The notes below the pieces were generated by a model. The model saw nothing but the letters and a program-made list of their open reading frames with translations. It was not told the origin of the DNA and made no database searches. A program made the position numbers and the translations under genes. Positions 37,170 to 49,000 of a stretch of 64,000 nt of DNA are shown here, in pieces. This DNA comes from Hydractinia symbiolongicarpus (lineage: Eukaryota; Cnidaria; Hydrozoa; Anthoathecata; Hydractiniidae), in contig NC_079886.1 in the NCBI RefSeq assembly GCF_029227915.1, positions 8,556,001-8,620,000 of the forward strand, read 5' to 3'. Positions within the stretch are counted from its first letter, which is position 1. The number at the start of each line of letters is the position of its first letter.

Positions 37170-40100
37170 ATGCTAGATTGCCAAACTTTGCAAAGACAAA
37201 AGATCTTGCACCAAGTTTCCGGTAGAGAAGGCTGTTTTAATGATGTTGTCATCAGCCGTAATGATGAAGTCAATCATGTGGTCATTCTGTTTCCTGGTGA
37301 CGCTCAGGTACGGTATGTCTTGGTTTGTATTAATGTTATACCTTGTGGACCTACCCGGTACAGGTGAGGTCCTATAAAATGACCTGTGTCCGTCCGTTAC
37401 CTGCTTTTCTCAGAATTGTGTAATTAGTTTTTACTTACTTTTTTGTACAAATATAGAGAATAATAGACTCTCGAATGTGACGAAGTCGGTTTTTTGAGAA
37501 AAATCTTATCGCTTCAAAATGGCGGATTTATGCGCAAAATAAGCCAAAACGGTCCAATAAATACGATTTAACGACATTTCTCAGGATTGGATCATTAGTT
37601 TTTTCTGATTGCACTCAATGCACAAATATTGACAAGAACTGAACCTGATATATGACGAGGTCAGTTTTTTAAGAATTTGTTTTTCCGACCAAATAATGGC
37701 GTAGTCGTGGTCAAAATGAGTCGGAACAGTTCAAAAATTGGATTTTAAAACTTGGAACTGCGATATAAGTTGTTTTAATAAATTTACAAAATATTTGATA
37801 ATGAATACCAATGACACTATTTATTGTCCCTTTTTTTGAAAAATTGGATGGTGTTGTTCCAAACATGAGTTAATTAATAATTCTAAGTAAATCCATTGAA
37901 ATTTCGCTTGTTTTGTTTAGAAAACGGGGCTTTTTATTTTACTTGATTTTGACTAATACATCTCTGAAAAGTAACTAGTGTTCTATTCTTTAAGATAGAA
38001 AATCTTCTGTGAAGTTTTTGTAAACCAGTTTCTTATAAGAAATCGTGTAATGTACTTATTTGTATTTTTCTTTTTTTTTCACAGTTCAATATTTTTATAA
38101 GAAACACAATGTTTCTTAACCCAGGCTGTGATTATAGACATTTTTAACAGGTAACTTGCAAAAAAAATTGAGAAAATTGATAAACTCGCATATCTCATCT
38201 TAAAAGTATTTTAAATGTATATAAAACCGGGACGTGGCTCTACAGATTTTTAGAATATGCCCTTAAATGTTCATCCATGCTGATCTTAAAATTCATGTTT
38301 CTCATAAATAATGTGGTCTGTCTTAAACAAGAACTGTCTGAACAAGTGAGTCAAACGCGCATCTCAAATCCAACATGAAGTACTTCCAGCGACAATTACT
38401 GACATTTTAACAAAACAGGCATGCAAATAGCATACCACCTCGGCAAACTTTTTAACGACGTGAACAAACTTGAATTAAAAAGAACGTAACTATTTCTGGT
38501 TTTATATCTATGATCGAACTGCGAGTCGAAAGACAAATATGATGTGGTAGTGTTTGGATAATTTTGGGAAGTGAAAGTTAAACTATTTCATGCTTACTTT
38601 CACGCTTTTTATTCACATTGTCTTCTACTTATTTTTATTATAAACAACGATAAAACTTAAACAATCAAAATAAAAATTGTTTTAGTTATAGACGCTTCTT
38701 TCACAATTCTGCTGGGTAACTAAGGCTGCATAGCAAAATTTAAATAAAAAATGGTTTACTCGCGGTTGTAAACAGTCTAATGTAAACATCCCTCTTAATC
38801 AATCAATCAATCAATCAATCAATACAAAACAAGCTTGCATCAATCACATGAGAACAGCCTGCCTAACGTGACCGGGACAATGAAACGAATCTTGGCATAA
38901 CGTGGTTAAAAACAACATGAAACTTAATGCTCCTTAAGAAACATGCTTGTACGGGGCAAAATACAACAACTAAGACCGACATTGCACAACATGATCCATT
39001 GTAATATTAATTGGTCAGCTGACTACTTTTTCAAAAATTATATTGATTGTAAAATAAGAATTTTGGACGTCTATTTTCCAATTTTCTTTTTTTAGGATTT
39101 CACCCAAAATATGACTAATCACAGAGACAATTTCAGATGGAAAGAATATTCACTTGAAAACACGTCACAAATGATCAATCGAAAATATCCTCATGCATGC
39201 GTATGTCTTGTGAAGGCTAGCTATCTACACTTGAGAACATTCGCCTGTTACAGAAACTTCACAGAGTGTAACATGTTCGGCGTCCCTACATATACTTCGG
39301 TCAATTTGAATGCTTTTAGTCAACTGTTTGGTTTGTTTAAAGGCATATGTAGACAAGGTTGGTCTCTTTGCTAAAAAAATCACATATGGCAGAGTGGCCA
39401 ACAAATTAAACATTTTCAATATTTTTTGATTTCTATCTGCGTGATTGGTCGGTATAATTTTGGTTAATCAATGCTAAATTCATTGAGTACAAGTGACCTA
39501 GTTGTACAAACCTCGACTGTGCAGATATTTGAAGAATGTGTAAAAAACTCTGTAGAAATACATAATTTTTTTTCAAAAACTTGTGCCAAAATCTCTTGAT
39601 CCCCTAACGTTTATATTAAACGACTGGCCTATTTCTACGAGATTACGTTAGCATCTTGCTTCTTCAAACATAACCGCTGTTCTAATTCTCTTAAATAAGA
39701 ATCACTGTAAATTGGATCCTACGTATCGTGGTGAATTAGGAATTAACTTTTTCCCATTGTTTTCTTTCAGATCATATAAGTGTTATTGTAATGGCATATG
39801 TTTTAATTTTGACCGTGGTTTTTTTCTACGGTTGTCACTTTCTATTATGCTATAGAACTGTTCTACGTTCTCCACAGGATCTATCCCTTTCTTTTAGAAT
39901 CACTGAAAGAAGATTTACCTGTAACTTTGATCGGCTTCAGTAAGGGTTGCATTGTGTTGAACCAACTTCTGTACGAACTACCTGCTCTCTTGGAGTCTTC
40001 AGAGACTGCCATCAAATCATTCTTCAGCAACGTGCGTTCGTTTCTTTTGTTAGATTCGGGTGTTTCCGGTTCGTCTGGAGCGTGGGTAACAGATAAGAAA

Positions 40101-40364
40101 TACATCCAATCTGCTGCTCAGAACGTATCAGATATTCAAGTTCATCTCACTCCATACCAAATAAAAGACAAAATGAGGCCGTGGATAAATAAAGAGAAAA
40201 AACAGTTTGTCGAGGGATTAAAAGAGTATGGCGGTAATGTTTATGAGAATATGTATTTCGATGACCATTTGCCACAGTTGGCAGATCATTTTGCTTTACT
40301 GAGAAGCTTTGAACCTCTTCGTTGTACAAAAGAGTTTCTGCACAAGCATACGGAAATGCAGTAA
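37170..40364 (+). CDS. C2orf69: C2orf69-family mitochondrial protein
   Basis: Exons 37170-37307, 39096-39357 and 39856-40364 join in phase (0, then 1). This gives about 302 residues. Exon 1 ends HVVILFPGDAQ, the family's beta strand before its conserved loop. Exon 2 has NFRWKEYSLENTSQMINRKY and HLRTFACYRNF followed by NMFGVP. Exon 3 has LPVTLIGFSKGCIVLNQLLY, where GFSKG resembles a serine-hydrolase nucleophile elbow. It also has LTPYQIKDKMRPWI with KEKKQF, the family's C-terminal signature. Human C2orf69 is linked to mitochondrial function, and its enzymatic activity is not settled. The exon 3 acceptor could instead be at 39878, but only 39856 keeps phase with the donor at 39357. The N-terminus is shorter than in human, so an upstream exon may be missing. 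Confidence 0.9.
37405..37740. repeat. Imperfect tandem duplication, about 175 bp, in C2orf69 intron 1
   Basis: TTTCTCAGAATTGTGTAATT near 37,408 and TTTCTCAGGATTGGATCATT near 37,579 start two related segments. Each continues through CACAAATAT-like, GACGAAGTCGGTTTTTTGAG-like and AAAATGGCG-like words in the same order. Confidence 0.55.
38796..38823. repeat. (ATCA)n microsatellite
   Basis: Six to seven perfect AATC units. It lies in C2orf69 intron 1, which otherwise holds nothing recognisable from 37,741 to 39,095. Confidence 0.95.
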
Positions 40365-40961
40365 TATAGCATGTTTTGTATGTTCTATGTAGGATGCTGT
40401 GCATATAATTATATATATTCTATATTTCTTTCGCATTAGATTTTATTTAATTTTTTAAAATTATTTATATAAGCACGTTACTTTTAAAAAAACATTTAAA
40501 AAAATAAATTGTCCCTAAATTAAGAAGTTTTGCAAGTTTAAAATTTCTGGTGGTTCTTAAAAATCTTCATATCTAAGCGTTTGTCTTTTTTAAATTACAA
40601 ATTTGCTTCAAGACGAGGAAAAAAGTTCTCAATATTGCAGCAGCACGCTAAGTGTATTCAGCGAGTGTTACTAAGTTTCGCGTTAGACGCGTAAATCTCT
40701 TTAACGCACCGTTGTTTTTTTATTTTATTTTAAGCAGTGACCATTGTAGCTAATATAATTTTCTTCCTACAAGTTCTTCTACAAACCCATCTTTATGTGT
40801 GATGTAAGGTATGGCATGCAGGTGTAGCGGAACTGAATGGTAACGTGTAGAGTCAGTAGTTCCCAGTTTTTTGTTGACATTCACAGGCTTGGATTCAGTG
40901 GACACTTCATAGTTGGTATATTATAGGTACAACCAATCTAATCCGGAGATAAACAAAGTAT
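40365..40961. other. C2orf69 to POMK intergenic spacer
   Basis: About 600 bp holding the 3' end of C2orf69 and the promoter and 5' leader of POMK, both genes on the plus strand. No distinct motif recognised. Confidence 0.5.
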
Positions 40962-42420
40962 ATGTTTTCACCAGTGATCACATGGAGGATGATGATTCTA
41001 TGCGTGATAATGATAGTATTCATGCCACGAGCAGTTTTAACCGATGGGTGTACGAAGAATATGTACCTGCACAATGACGGAAGTTGTCATCCTTTTATTG
41101 ACTGTCAACATATGGACAGTGTTGTTATTCAACATGATTTGTCAACGATTGGTTTCGTAAAAAAATTGTTTCGTGCAACGGTGGATAATATGGCTGTGGT
41201 GTACAGCTATCCAATAAATAAAAGTGTGGAGAATGATTTTTTGCATGGAATTAGGATGTTAAGAGAATTTCAAGGTTCGTCACTTGTTGCAGAGATGATA
41301 GGATACTGCGATGAAAAAGAAAAATTACAAGTAATTTTTTTAATTTCTTAAACGCCCTGTTACACCTGTTCTAAATTAACGCCTGTCTTTTTACGCCTGC
41401 TGTTCTTGGCGTAAATTTTGTTGACGGAAAATGCTCATAGATAAGCATCTAACGCTAATCTGACGCTACGTTTTGATTTACGCCATGTTTCAAACATTTA
41501 CGCCATGTTTCGAATATATACGCCATGTTTTAAGTATTTACGCCATGTATCAATTATTTACGTTTTAATGTTTACGCCATGCTCCAGATATTAACGCTCT
41601 TTATTGCTTGTATAAAAAGGGTCGATATTAGGTGTATATACAACAGAGAACTTACAGACACAATACTTGGTTGCACTAAATGTCGCACTAAAACAAATAG
41701 AATGGTCTTTTGTCTATTCTTAAAATTTTAATGTTTCTTTACTTAGCGTTCCTTGATATTTGCAGATTTGGACGTTTAAATGCTTGTTTTTTCTGTTTTT
41801 AATGTATCAACCTGTAAGTTTGTATTTTTCAGCTTTTAACAAAGTATTATAAATATGGTTCCGCAGATCGTTTGAAGGACATACTGGAGAAGAAATCGTT
41901 ACGCGAACAGTTACAGATCAGACTGAATTTTTGTTATGATTACTTAGCAGCGCTTAAATTTTTGCATGATAGTCCACTTGGTGTAAGAGTAATGTGTGAC
42001 AGCAACGATGTTACGAAAACATTATCGCAATTTTTAATCACGGACGATTATCGATTGGTCATGGTTGATTTGGATGCGTTACCGGAAGTGGATCTCGAAA
42101 ATAATGTTACCGTAAAATGTGGACATAGACAATTATTTGGTGATTTTGTAGCACCAGAACAGCTGTGGCCACACGATCATCTTGTATTCGACGATAGGAA
42201 GATGCCTGGCTACGATGAAAAAACGGATGTGTGGAAGATTCCGAACGTACTATCGTATATTTTAGGGACTACTTCTATGGCGAAACAAGTTAGATTTCGT
42301 ATGTTTGACATATTTCGACAATGTAAAGAGTTGGAAAGCTGGAAAAGACCTACGGCAGGTTCTGTTTTAAGAACACTTGTTGATGTTGTAAAAACATTGA
42401 ATTTAAAGATAGAATTATAA
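40962..42420 (+). CDS. POMK: Protein O-mannose kinase
   Basis: Two exons, 40962-41330 and 41833-42420, joined in phase 0, encode 318 residues (human about 350). An N-terminal hydrophobic segment (MMILCVIMIVFM, residues 10-21) fits a type II signal anchor. A lumenal kinase-like domain with Cys-bearing start (GSCHPFIDC) follows. Diagnostic stretches are DFLHGIRMLREFQGS, FLHDSPLGVRVMCDSND (replacing the usual HRD loop), MVDLDALPEV (DFG equivalent) and VKCGHRQLFGDFVAPEQLWP with YDEKTDVWKIP. In animals POMK phosphorylates the 6-position of O-mannose in the core M3 trisaccharide on alpha-dystroglycan in the ER/Golgi. All family-specific motifs visible are intact, so activity is likely. Confidence 0.95.
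41477..41597. repeat. 20-bp tandem repeat in the POMK intron
   Basis: TTTACGCCATGTTTCAAACA-type units start at 41477, 41497, 41517, 41537 and 41557, and after a shortened unit at 41571. Related ACGCC words extend upstream to about 41,350. Confidence 0.9.
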
Positions 42421-44833
42421 CACGAAATTGTTTGCGAAACACCCTTCCAATCTAGAATAAGGATACAAAGGTATCGGCAAAGCGTTATGTACCAAGGGAC
42501 TACAAAACCGCTATTAGGTTTTCGACTTTAGTGACACAAAAATCGGGTTATTACCAGTGGAAAAGGTTAGGATCACTAAGGACGTAACAACATCTAAACC
42601 AACCTCGACCTCCCAGCTCTTTGTCTCTTTTTTATAACGGACAAATTCTACTGCACCGTTGATTTTCGGAAGTCTTTTAGAAAAGTAGAAAACTTTTCAA
42701 AATAGGAATAAGTGGAAACTCTCACTATTAGTTCTTTATTATCTCTTTTTATCTCGAACAATCCCACAGCCCCGAGAAAGACATAAAATATACTCGATAT
42801 TGAAAACAACCCTGGAAATATCAACTTTCCAAAAGGCGGACACCTCTGCTTCGCCGACAGATATTTCTTTTACACCAATGTTGTCCACTAATTGAGGAAA
42901 CTTTTGTACTATAGACTGGAGAAACGCATCTATATTTTGTCTGAATATTTACTATTTTCTCCTAGTCCTTTGGAAGAGTATTTAAACTTGCGCGAAAATG
43001 CGTGCAATATGTTATATTCCCATCGCGGGAAAATTAATATTCGAGAAATAGATTTTGTCACTGCGCGAAAATTTATACATATTGAAAATCAATACGAATA
43101 AGGTAGTATTAGAAGGGAGAATTTACACTTAGATCGCCTCTGGGTTAATTTCCAGTAATACATCGATTTACGCAAAATAAACATTCGTTATTAAGACGCC
43201 AGAAGATAGATTTATCACTTTCACTCACAGAAAGAGAGTAAAACGCCTGAGTTTTATGTTTCGTTAATCTGTTTAGAATGAACAGTGAGCTTATGAATCG
43301 CGTCGTAAACCATCAGAATAGCAGTCATTCAAACTCATCTCTTGACGATTTTAGTATCTAAGAAGAAGAGTAATCACCTTTTTTTGCGAAATAGATCCTA
43401 TTGTGTTTATGCAACTATGCATGTATATTCCGTGTGTTACCGGTAATGTAGTTGGAAAAAGATAAAATATGTTTTTTATGATAAATTTATTCCTTCACAC
43501 CTTTGTAAAGTAATTCAATCTTTTTCATTGACGGATGTATTCAGACACCATTAGTTGTGGAAAGTATGTGAAAATATTACCAATAAATACGTTTTTATTT
43601 TATTGTATTCTGTGGCTGGGCTTGTAAATCGTAGTATATCGTCACTTGTTTTATTTGTACGCGATGCGAAAATAAATGTCTTTTTATATGAGAGTAAACG
43701 ATATTTGTGTTGGCTGCTCAACGACTTAGGTATAAGAACATTCTAAATTTTTTTTGTGTAATTTAAACATATGTTTATATAAAATACATCTTAAGTAATA
43801 AAGAAAAACTCTACCTGGAAAAGCTAGAAATATATGGAATTTATTTGACCCCTGGAAATATACATTAAAAACAAGGGTTTTCAGTAAAAAACACCTGGAA
43901 ATACCTATGGAAAAAATGAAAGTAATGTTCCTATTTTTTCTAAACAGTTTGAGTTTACTTGTTTAACTAATTTTATATCCTTTTTTTCTTGTTTTGTCAA
44001 CTTATTGCTTAACCTGATTTACTGTCTCCAAATATTACCTGTAAAGTTTACTCTGTGTAAAAAATTATCGATTTGCATAATTATTTTTCTAGGATAGATG
44101 GCTGTTTTTCCTCAGAAAGGATATTTTTATATTAATTCTTGTAGTGTTGTATTCTTGTCGATGTATACCAACAATGCGTCTTATATCTTCCCATACTTAA
44201 AAGTATTGCGAAACTTGATAACCTTAGAGAAACTCAACACGACCTCAATAAAGTGTCAATCATGAGAGGTGTGTACGACGCAGTTTTTCAAAACTGACTT
44301 AAATTGATACAAAACCTGCTCTTGAGTGTCATGGTTAAGTGATCTCGATTGAAGGTTTTTACCTTCAGCATTTTAAATTCGCCACATAGTTTTTGTTTCT
44401 CAAACAAAATTAAAGCCTGTTTACAGTTCACAATTCACCTTGTGGAAATCTCCAGCAGAAAAACAGGCATAGTTATGGGAAGAAATTTTAGCAGACCCAT
44501 CAGGGGAAAAACTGAAAATAATTTATTTATTTTTTTTGTAAAAAAATAGTTCCCCAAGGTGTAAGTTTTTGATAAGAAATACGTATTTTCAGGAGTCTTT
44601 TTACTGTCTCTGTCCTTGCCGACTCGATATAAAAAATAAAAGATATAAAAAAAAGCTTATTTCCTCTGATTGGCTGAAATAGCGTGAAAAACCTTGCATA
44701 ATTCATGCAAAGTTTTTACTTTACACAATTCTCCTCTCACAGAAATTTTTTTTTGATTGTTATCGTGAGCAGGATTTGTCAGTGTTTTTTTCATAATAAA
44801 AACATAGATTCCATTGGAAAGAAAATTTAAATG
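42421..44833. other. No gene seen between POMK and tRNA-His
   Basis: AT-rich. Near 42,720-42,780 there are TATCTCGA-like words resembling the interior of the Tigger-like MITE at the left edge, possibly a decayed relative. Frames at 42892-43101, 43555-43746 and 44349-44549 have no recognisable motif. Confidence 0.45.
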
Positions 44834-44905
44834 TGCCGTGACCAGGATTCGAACCTGGGTTATTGCGGCCACAACGCAATGTACTAACCACTATACGATC
44901 ACGGC
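44834..44905 (-). tRNA. tRNA-His (GTG)
   Basis: On the minus strand the cloverleaf is complete. The acceptor stem GCCGTGA pairs with TCACGGC, and the discriminator is A. The D-arm/A box is TAGTGGTTAGTAC, and the anticodon stem GCG/CGC carries loop TTGTGGC with anticodon GTG. The T-arm is CCAGGTTCGAATCCTGG (B box). A TTTT run follows within 12 bases as a Pol III stop. There is no intron and no encoded CCA, as expected for a nuclear eukaryotic gene. Confidence 0.97.
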
Positions 44906-45965
44906 TCTGGCACCGAGCAAATATTATTAGGATAAATTACAAATTTTTTAAGAACATCAAATCTAGACATCAAATCTTTAAATGAATCATATTTACTTCA
45001 AAAGTTAAAAATAAATTTATTCGTACAGAACATGCAGTTTAGCAAATAACAAAAATTGTGGGTCGATGTTGTTCATCATTGGTTTACAACTAATGGCAAT
45101 GCTTTGAAAGACGCATCACATGATCACAAAACGGACGTCTGCTGATAGCGCTGAAACCCACTTTACTTTCGTTTTGCAGCTGGGAGCGAGCAGTTGCACG
45201 CAGCAAAGAAATTGTTAGTTTAGTTTTTCTTTATTGTTATTTAATGTCCATAAATCTTGACTGTAACTAATTGACAACGCTTCTGTAGCTTTGTAGCTAT
45301 ATAGCTCAACTTGCAATATAATTCAGGCTAAAAATGTTATCAGTGACTATAAAAGATTAGCCAGCAGTAGGCATCGATCATGATATAAATTGTGATTGCA
45401 TTTGAGTTATAATAACTACATTTTTTTTAATTTTCGAACTGTATGTGCTTCTGTATGCGGCTACTTTGGTTTGTGTTTCCTGTTTGCAGCTACTTTGGTA
45501 TTTACAAGTCTATCTATTTACTCTGCTATTTGGCTTACTAAATCCCTTATTAAGCTATATCATAGCAAACTAGCTAAGTTACTTTTCGCTAACACTAGGT
45601 AACTATTGCAAGCTACAGAGCTTCCTACCTAGCTACATTTCTGTGGTAATACGTTTAGTTTGATTCAGATTAGTTTGGACAATATAAGTTGATTTTAATG
45701 TCAAGTTGTAGGAGCTATTGCCAAAGTATATTTCATAGTCAAACACTTATACACCTGCTGCTTTTACTGGTTATTTTGTTATGTTCTGTGAAAGATGACT
45801 AAATAATTTACATTTTCCTGTCAGCATTTCCAATTTAATTGAACATACTCTAATACGTATACCAACATGTTAACTACACAGGCAGCAGGAATCGTGCCTT
45901 GCGTGAAACTAATAGTAATGCTTGCTAACTTTGTTATAAAATTTTTTTTTCTTTTTTAATTTTAG
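44906..45965. other. Upstream region of the progranulin gene
   Basis: Presumed promoter and 5' untranslated exon(s). A polypyrimidine acceptor (TTTTTTAATTTTAG) ends at 45965, immediately before the first coding exon, so the leader is spliced. The upstream leader exon could not be placed. The frame at 45396-45602 is not supported. Confidence 0.5.
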
Positions 45966-45993
45966 ATCTGTTATATAAACTAGCATTAAAGAA

Positions 45994-46056
45994 ATGAAAA
46001 ATGGCGAAATGTTGGAAATCCATGTTGTTGTTTGCTTTCCTTGTGATTTGTGTTGA
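45994..46056 (+). promoter_or_regulatory. Upstream ORF overlapping the progranulin start
   Basis: An ATG seven bases before the chosen start opens a 20-codon frame that stops inside exon 1. The downstream ATG is preferred because it alone encodes a signal peptide and joins exon 2 in phase. Leaky scanning past the first ATG would be needed. Confidence 0.4.
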
Positions 46057-49000
46057 AGCATCAAAGCATCAAACTGCAAAAAAGGTATTAATTATATACC
46101 AATAAAAAATTTGTTCAGCCCTTAAAATTTATTTATTGTGGTGGCAAGAAATGTATCTATTTAGTAATTTATACATTTTTAAAATAAGTATATACGTGCA
46201 ACATATATGAGGGTTCGAATTATCATAATATAAAAATGCTTCGCATATGTTTTATTTTTACTAGTTCAGTGTCTCCCAAGCGCAAAGTAAACCAAAGTAA
46301 AATTTTCAATTTTAGGAGTTTAGATTGTCAGAAAATGCATTTCCAGCATATTTAAACACTGTAATGGTATAACATATTTGTATGATTTCATTTTTCTACT
46401 CACCAGTGATGGATTTAAAGAACAGATTTCTTGTAAAAGCAATAAACACACACTAGTTGTTCAGCAATCACAATGTCTGGATATTTTTTTTTGTTTGTTC
46501 TCATCGTGCATTCTCACTTTTTTACAGTGGAGTAGTTACAAATAACTTCTTTCTCAGCTTCTCTGTTTCATTGAAAAAATAATAATAAGAGAAGTGGCAA
46601 TAAGTTGTGACGTACTAAATGTCGGGGAAAGTGAACCAAAAGTCATCGAATAATTTCCTTTTTATTTTAGAAAATTTCCAACTTATAAAAATATTTTTTT
46701 ATTAACTAATAAGTAAAAAAGTGTTAATTCACCATTCTCATGCATCGACTTTGCTGAAAGATAGTCGACGAGCGTTCAACAAGATGTTATTCCACAAATA
46801 ATACGGCTAAAAATCAATGACGTTTTTTACACCGACCTAAAAGTTTTCGATACTAATTCATGGCTTGATGTATCTTAACATTAAGAAAATGCTAGAAATT
46901 GCATCGCATTTTTGTCCCACTTTTCAAAATCACTTTGCATTATAGATAGATGTGCTTATTTTACATGGCTAGCCTGAGAAATATCAAGGAATATACCCTG
47001 TCTATTATTTGCAGGAGGGGCTTAGATGGATAGTCCTAGAGTATTTAATGCTCATTTTGAGCTACGCAGACCCAATTAGGGCCTACACTCTACTAGACAA
47101 CTCTTCGCAACATCCAACGGCCCACACAGTGTGCCATCTTCCCAATTTCCCTCACATGGTGTGCGTTAACCCGGGGCTATGGTAACATTCACTCGCCCAT
47201 GTTGAATCCCCGTCAAGAGAAATCGAACCCTGGTCTCCCGCACAGAGTAGGAGAGTTATAACCACAATCTACGACGCCACAATAAACACTAATCTACAGT
47301 GCCACCATAGATTAGTGCAAGTGACAGTGACTGTGGGTACTTTATCATCTACAAATGTTTCCCAAGTCTTAAAATGGTATGCTATATCTATCAATTAAAT
47401 TATGTCAAAACATGATGTTGCAGACAAGAGCGGTTCTTGTGTTTGGGGTTCACGAGTTGAAACGTCCCCCACTTGTCTCCAGCATGAAAAAACAGAACAC
47501 ACACACATGTTTATAAAATGATTAGAGTAAGTAAAAAGACGCAGGATTTTTTTTAACATGATGCGGGTTATGCAAAGGTGTGGGTAAGTATAACAAATTG
47601 ATTAAAATTTTATGCAGTTTATATGAAGGTGCGGGCTATCTGATAGCATCTAGTTTATAACTCCCTAAAAAAGCTTAGCTGAGGGTTATGCGATGTGCGG
47701 GTTATATACCGGAAAATATGGTACATCAATACTTTTCATCATCGCCAGGCTTATTTTTTTTAAATTTGAATCTCATTTCACATCATCTCATCATTCAATC
47801 CTCAAGTTAGTAAAGTAGGTGGTCACATTTTGACTGCATAAATCAGTTGTTTTGTTTGCCATTGAAATTGCTGATATTTTAGGTTGTCTTCAAAGGTAAA
47901 ATGTTTTGTAAATTTAACAAACACTAATTGCATTTTAGGAGCAGAAATCCCAGAGTCAAAATGGAAGATTCTCATTCTTATCAAAATTAAAATCACTCCA
48001 TCTCAGTGGTTTGGGCAATGTTATATGTCCTGATGGAGTAACTTCTTGTAATGATGGATATACTTGTTGTTTGCTTTCTGATGGCAGATATGGTTGTTGT
48101 CCTTACCCAAATGCAAACTGCTGCAATGATCACATACATTGTTGTCCATATAATTATTATTGTCAAGTTCCATACTGCAATCCAAGGCGGAAGTTTGAGA
48201 AAAAGACATTGACACTTACTAAAACAGTTTCAAAAAAACCTAGTAACTATTTACTTCACCTGTATGGTGCTTATAATGCAGTGATATGCCCTGATAAGAG
48301 ATACACATGTCCTGGAGGCCATACATGTTGCAAAAAGGAAAATGGGGAATATGCCTGCTGTCCCTTTGTAAATGCTGGTTGCTGCAGTGATGGTGTTCAT
48401 TGCTGTCCGAAGGGATTTTATTGTGACTACAAAGAAAGAAAGTGCAATAAAGAATTAGTACGCATGCCTCTGGGTATTAAAACAAGGGCTAAGCCTATTC
48501 CTAAGTTGCTGCAAGCATTCTTAGGGTTAAAAAAGAAAGAAATCAGCAAACCAAACACTGTAAATTGCTCTGGTGGCATATATTATTGTAAGACTGGAGA
48601 GACATGTTGTTTAACATCAAAAGGCGTGTATGCTTGCTGTCCATTGCCCAATGCTGTTTGCTGCTCAGATCATCAACATTGCTGCCAACATGGAACTAAA
48701 TGTGATGTAAAACAATTGAAATGCGTGCCAAAAAATGGAGGACTAGATCAAGAAATTTTAAAAAAACATCCTGCACAAATGCATAAGCATATTAGCTCTA
48801 AATTTCCTGTTCAATGTCCTGATCACACTCATTATTGCCCAGCTGGATCAACATGTTGTTTGACCTCCGCTGCTAGTTATGGTTGTTGTCCAGTTCCAAA
48901 AGCTGTTTGTTGTGAAGATGAAAAGCATTGTTGTCCAGAAAATTCAAAGTGCTTTTCTGGAAAATGTGCATTTTCTAATGGCAATGTTGTTACTGCTCTT

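Noticed and set aside
39878-39927. Alternative acceptor for C2orf69 exon 3 at 39878
   Set aside because: It would not keep frame with the best donor of exon 2 (39357); 39856 does.
42720-42800. A second Tigger-like MITE
   Set aside because: Only scattered TATCTCGA words are seen; no terminal inverted repeats could be paired.
45396-45602. Hydrophobic plus-strand frame before progranulin
   Set aside because: No splice context or recognisable domain; the true first coding exon with signal peptide is at 46001.
47010-47300. A functional tRNA gene on the minus strand in progranulin intron 1
   Set aside because: Box A and B are present but no acceptor or anticodon stem pairs; it is better read as a SINE head.
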